Of a stretch of 39,624 nt of DNA, positions 34,932-39,624 are shown piece by piece. The notes beneath the pieces are model-generated. The model did no database searches, had not been told where the DNA came from, and saw only the letters and a list, made by a program, of their open reading frames with translations. How positions within the stretch are numbered: the stretch's first letter is position 1; each line of letters begins with the position of its first letter. The DNA comes from Candidatus Thalassarchaeaceae archaeon (GTDB lineage Archaea > Thermoplasmatota > Poseidoniia > Poseidoniales > Thalassarchaeaceae): NCBI GenBank assembly GCA_023700245.1, contig JAJPRE010000014.1, forward strand, positions 1-39,624, given 5' to 3'. A program made the position numbers and the translations under genes.

Positions 34932-34955
34932 ACTATGTAATATCTTACACATAGT
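34932..34955. promoter_or_regulatory. inverted repeat ACTATGT-N10-ACATAGT between surface-protein and RAM genes
   Basis: Perfect seven-base arms at 34932-34938 and 34949-34955, centred 17 bases apart. The element overlaps the likely TATA-like stretch (about 34937-34946) of the surface-protein gene, whose ATG is at 34912. A separate TATA-like TTGTATAT lies at about 34961-34968 for the plus-strand genes. It is a good candidate repressor site. Confidence 0.45.
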
Positions 34956-35022
34956 GATTATTGTATATCTCTTTAATCGTAGAAGTCATAAGCATATATT
35001 GAGGGGGTGTGTTTGTATAAGT

Positions 35023-35259
35023 ATGAGTACAGCTTTTGTTTTAATTAGGGCGGCCCCAGGAAGTGAGAGAATTGTATATCAAAAACTTCTAGAAATTGAA
35101 GAGGTAACTGAAACACATGTTGCATATGGGGAATATGATTTAGTAGCAAGAATTGATTTTGAAGATGAAAGAAAAATGGCCAAGATATTGATTGGTGTCA
35201 TGAGAGCAATCCCTGGAGTTCAACATACTGAAACTTTAATTGCAGTGGAGGCTGAATAA
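35023..35259 (+). CDS. stand-alone Lrp/AsnC ligand-binding (RAM) domain protein, copy 1
   Basis: 78 residues forming just the alpha-beta ferredoxin-like RAM domain of Lrp/AsnC regulators, without a DNA-binding helix-turn-helix. AFVLIRAAPGSE, THVAYGEYDLVARI and PGVQHTETLIAVE match the SraA/SraB-like stand-alone family. Such proteins bind amino acids and associate with full Lrp regulators. I chose ATG 35023; the frame extends upstream to 34876 over promoter sequence, and GAGGGGGTG lies about 13 bases before the ATG. The last base of its stop is the first base of the next gene's ATG (TAATG). Confidence 0.88.
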   Translation: MSTAFVLIRAAPGSERIVYQKLLEIEEVTETHVAYGEYDLVARIDFEDERKMAKILIGVMRAIPGVQHTETLIAVEAE

Positions 35260-35492
35260 TGGCAGTTGGATTTGTGTTAATTACTACAGAGCCCGGTAAA
35301 GAAATTGAAGTGCGTGAAGCAGTTAGTAAATTTGAAACTGTAGTCGGGCAATGGATTGTTTTTGGAATGCATGATCTATTTGTAAAAATTGAAGCCGAAG
35401 ACGAATCAGAACTTACTCGATGTATAATCCAAGATATAAGAAATCTACCAGGTATTTTTGAAACTCGCACATTAATTGGTACTGAAATATAA
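35259..35492 (+). CDS. stand-alone Lrp/AsnC ligand-binding (RAM) domain protein, copy 2
   Basis: 77 residues, a diverged paralogue of the gene just upstream with the same beta-alpha-beta plan: GFVLITTEPGKE, WIVFGMHDLFVKI and PGIFETRTLIGTE. ATG 35259 overlaps the previous stop by one base, so the two products are translationally coupled in roughly equal amounts, suggesting a hetero-oligomer. No helix-turn-helix is present. Its TAA abuts the stop of the convergent STAND ATPase gene, forming TAATTA. Confidence 0.88.
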   Translation: MAVGFVLITTEPGKEIEVREAVSKFETVVGQWIVFGMHDLFVKIEAEDESELTRCIIQDIRNLPGIFETRTLIGTEI

Positions 35493-37667
35493 TTATATTA
35501 GATTAGATATAAGTTTCAATAGCTCACTTGCTGCATTACTGCATTCTGCAGATTTAAATTTACCCAATGCTTCTCTCCAATGAGATAGTTTCTTTTCTGG
35601 CTCCAAAATACCTTTCCAATACCATTTTTGAGCAGATAGTCGCCTATAAGTTGCTATGTCTTCTGGCAAATGTTCCTCAGATATTTCTGAATGTAGTTGA
35701 ATTATCCATTCAGGATATTTTGGCCCTGATGCTTCAAGAATCATATGAATTAAACTTAATTTATTTAGTAAATTATATGATTTGTCTATTTCAGATCTTG
35801 CATCCTCTATTGCCTTGGGAGAAACATTGTCGTTTATCTTAATTGCAAGCCTGGATCTGAGGTCAATTATTTTTAATTTTTGATTATCGTATCCCAATTG
35901 AGATTCTAAGAAGCCCCTAGATACTGCTGCAGAACGTAAATCTTGGGTCTCTAAAGCGATTGAGTTTTGTAAAAGATTAATTGATAATGATGCTACATTA
36001 CGATTTTCTATTGGTAGTGAAGATATATCGATCAATTTAATTTTCTTCTTCAAATTATTAATTAAATCTGGAGGCATTTTTCCAGGTAATCTATCATCAT
36101 GGAGTCTTACAATTTCAGTTATTTGTGCCTTTATTTTTTCAATTGGATTGAGTTGATTAAATATTTTTAAATCCAAATCTGTGGCTAATCCGGTATTTCC
36201 ACTTATTCGAGCAATGCGTGCTAATCTTTTTGTTTTGTTGATTCCATCTGAAAGCGAATTAATATGGGATGAAGCAATCGATATTTCTCCTCTTTCTAAG
36301 GCTATATCAGAAGCAATCTCTCTGAATATTTCTTCATCACTATTATGTATTGCTTGTTCGAAGATAATTGCTGCAGCTGAACTATCTTTACCTACTAATA
36401 TGGGAAGATTTGATATAAACCAATCAGAATCAATTTTATGCCCAGATTGAAGTCGGTGATGGGCTTCCATCCTTATTGCTCTAAATCCTTCTTTTTTTGC
36501 CCATTTTTTAGCCATTTCAATGTGGAATTCTTGCGTTTTTGCCTGAGTAAAAAAACTACGCCTGACGTTTTTTATTAAATGATGAAGTTCTATTTCTTTG
36601 CTATGCCACTTCAAGATTGCTGAATTATCTAATTCATCTGTCCCGATGGATGAAAATAATTCATCAGTACTCAAAGGTAATGGAGATAAAGATAATTCAT
36701 CTAAAGTTTTAATTCCTTCGTCACTTAGTCTTTTTATTACTGTTGATTTGACATATTCCTGGACTGCATCATTTTCCTCCGGGAGCTGAGTATCTGGAGC
36801 CCATAGATGTAGGGCTAGAGGGTGTCCGCCTAATGATTGAATAATTTTAGTAGCTAGAATATTGTCTATATTTGAAGGTAAAATTTTCTTAGCACCTTCA
36901 AATGGTAGTCCTTCAAGCCTAATATTGTCAAAGTCAATTAAATTATCAAAAGGACTAGGTGCCCTTACTATTATCAAAATTGATGCTTTTGTCATTGCGG
37001 TATCTGAAATTAGTTGATTAATTGAATTAATATGTCTATTATCTAATTCTTGTATTTCATCAATAATTAGTAGGTTTCGAGGATAATCTATTGCTGCAGA
37101 TATTGCTTTTGATGAATACATTCCAGATTGATTTAACCACATTTTTGCAATTGCTGAGATGTCCGTATCGTTATCGCAGGAAGCCCATCTTAACGTCCAT
37201 CCTTCTTCCATCATTTTTTCTGCGATAACCCGGGCTAAACTTGTTTTTCCAATTCCTGGTAAACCATTTAATAAAATATTTTTATTTCTTTTTAAGATAT
37301 TAGAGATACCTAAAACTTCTGTATTCCTTCCATGTAAATTTATTAAATTTGGAATAGGCCCAAAATATCTAAATTTTTTAATTTTCTCTGGGAAATCAGC
37401 CTCTGAAAGAGTTTCAAGGCCTAGTTGTGTAATATGAATAACTTTACGTCGGCGAGAATCTTTTCCCGTAACCTGTGCATTTTTAGAAATAATTAATTTA
37501 TCTTTTTCTAGAGTTGCTAGTGGATTATGAACTGCCGATCTGACAACTCCTAATGCTTCGGCTATTCCTGGGAGTGATTGTTCTCGAGGAATATTCCATT
37601 TGTCATCAAAATTACCATAATATTTTGATAAATGGGCAAGAATTCTCAATCTTGTCCCGGACACCAT
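35493..37667 (-). CDS. winged-helix STAND-type ATPase regulator
   Basis: 724 residues from ATG 37667; the frame extends to 37730 into the divergent uvrC start, but conserved sequence begins at VSGTRLRILAHL. An N-terminal winged helix-turn-helix (about 1-90; EALGVVRSAVHNPLATLEKD is the recognition region) is followed by an NB-ARC/AAA-like NTPase with Walker A GLPGIGKT (135-142) and Walker B LLIIDEIQE (199-207). A helical C-terminal half, probably TPR-like superhelix, makes up the rest. This is the plan of STAND switches such as MalT/AfsR-type regulators: ligand sensing by the helical repeats triggers ATP-dependent oligomerisation. The target genes and the signal are unknown. Divergent from uvrC by 56 bases. 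Confidence 0.82.
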   Translation of the reverse strand: MVSGTRLRILAHLSKYYGNFDDKWNIPREQSLPGIAEALGVVRSAVHNPLATLEKDKLIISKNAQVTGKDSRRRKVIHITQLGLETLSEADFPEKIKKFRYFGPIPNLINLHGRNTEVLGISNILKRNKNILLNGLPGIGKTSLARVIAEKMMEEGWTLRWASCDNDTDISAIAKMWLNQSGMYSSKAISAAIDYPRNLLIIDEIQELDNRHINSINQLISDTAMTKASILIIVRAPSPFDNLIDFDNIRLEGLPFEGAKKILPSNIDNILATKIIQSLGGHPLALHLWAPDTQLPEENDAVQEYVKSTVIKRLSDEGIKTLDELSLSPLPLSTDELFSSIGTDELDNSAILKWHSKEIELHHLIKNVRRSFFTQAKTQEFHIEMAKKWAKKEGFRAIRMEAHHRLQSGHKIDSDWFISNLPILVGKDSSAAAIIFEQAIHNSDEEIFREIASDIALERGEISIASSHINSLSDGINKTKRLARIARISGNTGLATDLDLKIFNQLNPIEKIKAQITEIVRLHDDRLPGKMPPDLINNLKKKIKLIDISSLPIENRNVASLSINLLQNSIALETQDLRSAAVSRGFLESQLGYDNQKLKIIDLRSRLAIKINDNVSPKAIEDARSEIDKSYNLLNKLSLIHMILEASGPKYPEWIIQLHSEISEEHLPEDIATYRRLSAQKWYWKGILEPEKKLSHWREALGKFKSAECSNAASELLKLISNLI

Positions 37668-37723
37668 GAGACACGGGGCATGTCTAGGGTTCATGGGTGT
37701 TAACTTATTGCGCATCAATAGGC

Positions 37724-39451
37724 ATGCCAATTGACTCTCAAAAGTTAGATCTTCCTTCTAAACCAGGAGTATATCTTTTTCGTAGAAATGATGAACGAGT
37801 TATGTATGTAGGAAAGGCGACAAATTTACATTCTAGAGTTCGTTCTTATTTTTCTGAAAATCCTGATAGGATAATGATACCAAAACTAATCCAAAATTCG
37901 GAAAAAATTGATTGCATTATTACTCAAACACCTACAGAGGCTTTGATACTTGAGAGAGAATTGATACGTAAACATAAACCTAAATATAATTCTAGATTAA
38001 AAGATGATAAATCATATCCCTTTATATCTTTGACTAAGGAAAAATTTCCAAGAATTATTTATACAAGATCACCAGCAAAAAACGACCTTTCATGGGGCCC
38101 ATTTCCAGATGCAGGTGCAGCAAAAAGAGTGATTCAATTAGTAAGGAGGCAATTTGGAATTAGAGATAAAGATTGTCATGGAAAAAATGGATGTTTGGCC
38201 AGCCATATTGGATTATGTCGAGGACCATGTATTGATCCAGAAGGTTATCCTCAAAGAGTTGCTGCAGTAACTAAAGTTTTTGATGGTGATGGTAGAATAT
38301 TAATTCAGAAATTACAAATAGATATGGATATGGCTTCCAAAGGAATGTATTATGAAAAAGCAGCTGAGATTAGAGATATGATTAGAACCATACAAACAAC
38401 AATTTCTCAACAAATAATTCATAGTAGATTTTATCAAGATTGTGATGCAGTTGGATTTGCATTTACTGGAGATTCCGGCTCTGTAACTATTTTACATACA
38501 AAAGATGGCATAATACAAGGTCAAGTAGATTATCCAGTAATCCACAGTGGTGATACCTCAGAATCGATTTCATGCGTATTAACAGAACATTATGCAAAAA
38601 GAAAGCCTCCAAAGACTCTACTTATTCCAACAAAATTAGATGAGGCTTTGGCTAATTGGTTAACCGAACGTAGAGGAGGGGCAATAAAAATAAAGGTTCC
38701 AAAACGCGGAGAATTAGTTAAATTAAGAAGTATGGCAGACAAAAATGCTAAAATGAATGTATTAAGAAATCAAAAAAATCGTACAGGAAGTTTGGAACAG
38801 AATGCTGCAAATGAATGTTCTAAGCTTCTTGGTTTGGCGGCATTGAATCATGTAGTATGTTTTGATATGGCTCAAATGTTAGGAGAAGAGCGAGTTGGTG
38901 CATCAGTAGTTTTCAGAAATGGAAGATCATCAAATAAGGAATATAGGACATATAGAGTAAAAACTGATGCTAAGGATGATCTGAGAATGATGTCAGAAGT
39001 TATTTTAAGATGGATGAAAAGGCAAGATGAATGGCCGGATTTGTTACTACTTGATGGAGGTAAAACTCACTTGACTACAATTGTAAAAGTTTTAGAAGAG
39101 CATGGAGTAAAAAATATGTTCGTAATCGCTGCACTGGCAAAGAAGGAAGAAACATTACATAGAACTGATAAAGAGCCAATAGTCCTAACACGGGAAGGTA
39201 GATTATTAGTACATGCAAGAGATGAAGCGCATAGATTTGTAAATAAATATCATCGAAAACGTAGAGGAAAAAAGGCATTATTGGACCCCTTGGAGGAAAT
39301 AGAAGGTTTGGGAGCTAAGAAAATACAGTCATTGCTAAGACATTTTGGAGGAAGACAAGGAATAAATCATGCTAAAGTTAATGATTTGATGGCGGCACCA
39401 GGAATAGGCAAATTCATGGCTAATAGAATATTTGAGCACATTAATGAGTGA
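37724..39451 (+). CDS. uvrC: excinuclease ABC subunit C
   Basis: 575 residues from ATG 37724 (an in-frame ATG-less extension reaches 37697). The GIY-YIG nuclease domain begins at once (PSKPGVYLFR, residues 11-20; VMYVGKATNLHSRVRSYF, 26-43). The UVR motif MASKGMYYEKAAEIRDMI at about 205-222 contacts UvrB. The central RNase H-like endonuclease domain has CFDMAQMLGEERVGASVVF and LLLDGGKTHL. C-terminal tandem helix-hairpin-helix motifs include EGLGAKKIQSLL and APGIGKFMANRIF. With UvrA and UvrB (not in the window) it makes both incisions in bacterial-type nucleotide excision repair, which occurs in some mesophilic archaea. It is followed almost immediately by a Trm5/TYW2-like gene. Confidence 0.96.
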   Translation: MPIDSQKLDLPSKPGVYLFRRNDERVMYVGKATNLHSRVRSYFSENPDRIMIPKLIQNSEKIDCIITQTPTEALILERELIRKHKPKYNSRLKDDKSYPFISLTKEKFPRIIYTRSPAKNDLSWGPFPDAGAAKRVIQLVRRQFGIRDKDCHGKNGCLASHIGLCRGPCIDPEGYPQRVAAVTKVFDGDGRILIQKLQIDMDMASKGMYYEKAAEIRDMIRTIQTTISQQIIHSRFYQDCDAVGFAFTGDSGSVTILHTKDGIIQGQVDYPVIHSGDTSESISCVLTEHYAKRKPPKTLLIPTKLDEALANWLTERRGGAIKIKVPKRGELVKLRSMADKNAKMNVLRNQKNRTGSLEQNAANECSKLLGLAALNHVVCFDMAQMLGEERVGASVVFRNGRSSNKEYRTYRVKTDAKDDLRMMSEVILRWMKRQDEWPDLLLLDGGKTHLTTIVKVLEEHGVKNMFVIAALAKKEETLHRTDKEPIVLTREGRLLVHARDEAHRFVNKYHRKRRGKKALLDPLEEIEGLGAKKIQSLLRHFGGRQGINHAKVNDLMAAPGIGKFMANRIFEHINE

Positions 39452-39455
39452 TATC

Positions 39456-39624
39456 ATGATAAAAATTACACCATATGATGATTTAATTTTATCATTATCA
39501 GAATATCTTTATTCCAAGGGATTTTTAGAAACCAACATAGAAGAATATTTGAAAGATATTCCCAAAAAATGGGAAAAGTTTTCTGATGTACTAATTCTGC
39601 CTAATTCGTCATTTACAAATATCA
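39456..39624 (+). CDS. N-terminus of a Trm5/TYW2-like protein, truncated by window end
   Basis: 56 complete codons are visible. The segment IPKKWEKFSDVLILP resembles the conserved P-x-x-W-x-x-x-x-D-hydrophobic motif that precedes the methyltransferase domain in Trm5 (tRNA m1G37) and TYW2 (wybutosine) proteins. The catalytic part lies beyond the window. An alternative in-frame ATG at 39444 would overlap uvrC by eight bases; ATG 39456 lies four bases after the uvrC stop. Likely co-transcribed with uvrC. Moderate confidence only, because no SAM-binding motif is visible. Confidence 0.6.
   Translation, partial: MIKITPYDDLILSLSEYLYSKGFLETNIEEYLKDIPKKWEKFSDVLILPNSSFTNI

Overview
The window is AT-rich, very compact archaeal DNA. 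Archaeal markers are a stand-alone Bud32/PRPK kinase, a group II chaperonin (thermosome), a COG3199-type NAD kinase-like protein, two stand-alone Lrp/AsnC ligand-binding (RAM) proteins, the start of a Trm5/TYW2-like protein, and promoters that place a TATA-like box about 25-28 bases from start codons. They sit beside genes of bacterial type: DnaK, UvrC, a TGS-domain threonyl-tRNA synthetase, TrhO and an SDR-type threonine dehydrogenase. That mixture, together with huge signal-peptide/C-terminal-anchor surface proteins and the low GC, best fits an uncultured marine Thermoplasmatota archaeon (Marine Group II Poseidoniales, or Marine Group III). The lineage is my inference from gene content, not a database result. 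No rRNA, CRISPR array, insertion sequence or integrase was seen, so this reads as core chromosome rather than a mobile island.

Layout. 1-2133 (minus): Bud32 kinase, XTP/dITP pyrophosphatase and a truncated membrane protein. 2172-3257 (plus): quinolinate synthase NadA. 3258-6403 (minus): a PAP2-type membrane phosphatase fused to an outer beta-propeller, and an Mrp-family P-loop ATPase lacking its Fe-S cysteine motif. 6531-7012 (plus): LMW-phosphatase/arsenate reductase and tRNA-Gly(GCC). 7031-10760 (minus): a 1010-residue surface protein and a DUF6015-like small protein. 10800-13386 (plus): agmatinase-type ureohydrolase and M17 leucyl aminopeptidase. 13387-17676: a proteostasis block with DnaK and a Met-rich Hsp20-like protein facing a divergently transcribed thermosome. 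17678-22500: threonine dehydrogenase, CTP synthase, NAD kinase-like protein, carbamate kinase. 22577-27047 (plus): ThrRS, TrhO, a degenerate M29-like aminopeptidase homologue and a thiamine-pyrophosphokinase-like protein. 27049-34912: an envelope region with an AI-2E family permease, GT4 and GT2 glycosyltransferases and a 1563-residue beta-helix/Ig-like surface protein. 35023-39624: two tandem RAM proteins, a wHTH-STAND-ATPase regulator, UvrC and the start of a Trm5/TYW2-like gene.

How it works together. Most genes are housekeeping (NAD synthesis and phosphorylation, CTP synthesis, nucleotide-pool cleaning, protein folding, tRNA charging and modification, DNA repair) plus amino-acid and peptide catabolism (M17 peptidase, ureohydrolase, threonine dehydrogenase, carbamate kinase) suited to a heterotroph using proteinaceous matter. 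The envelope genes probably build and decorate large cell-surface proteins. The points most worth a second look are: all seven convergent CDS pairs meet stop-to-stop within -4 to +1 bases; three enzyme-family members have lost hallmark residues (Mrp without CPxC, M29-like protein without its His/Asp metal ligands, thermosome with RDGTT for GDGTT); a PAP2-propeller fusion; a Met-rich Hsp20-like protein in the dnaK operon; and one symmetric TATA-like element apparently serving two divergent leaderless genes.
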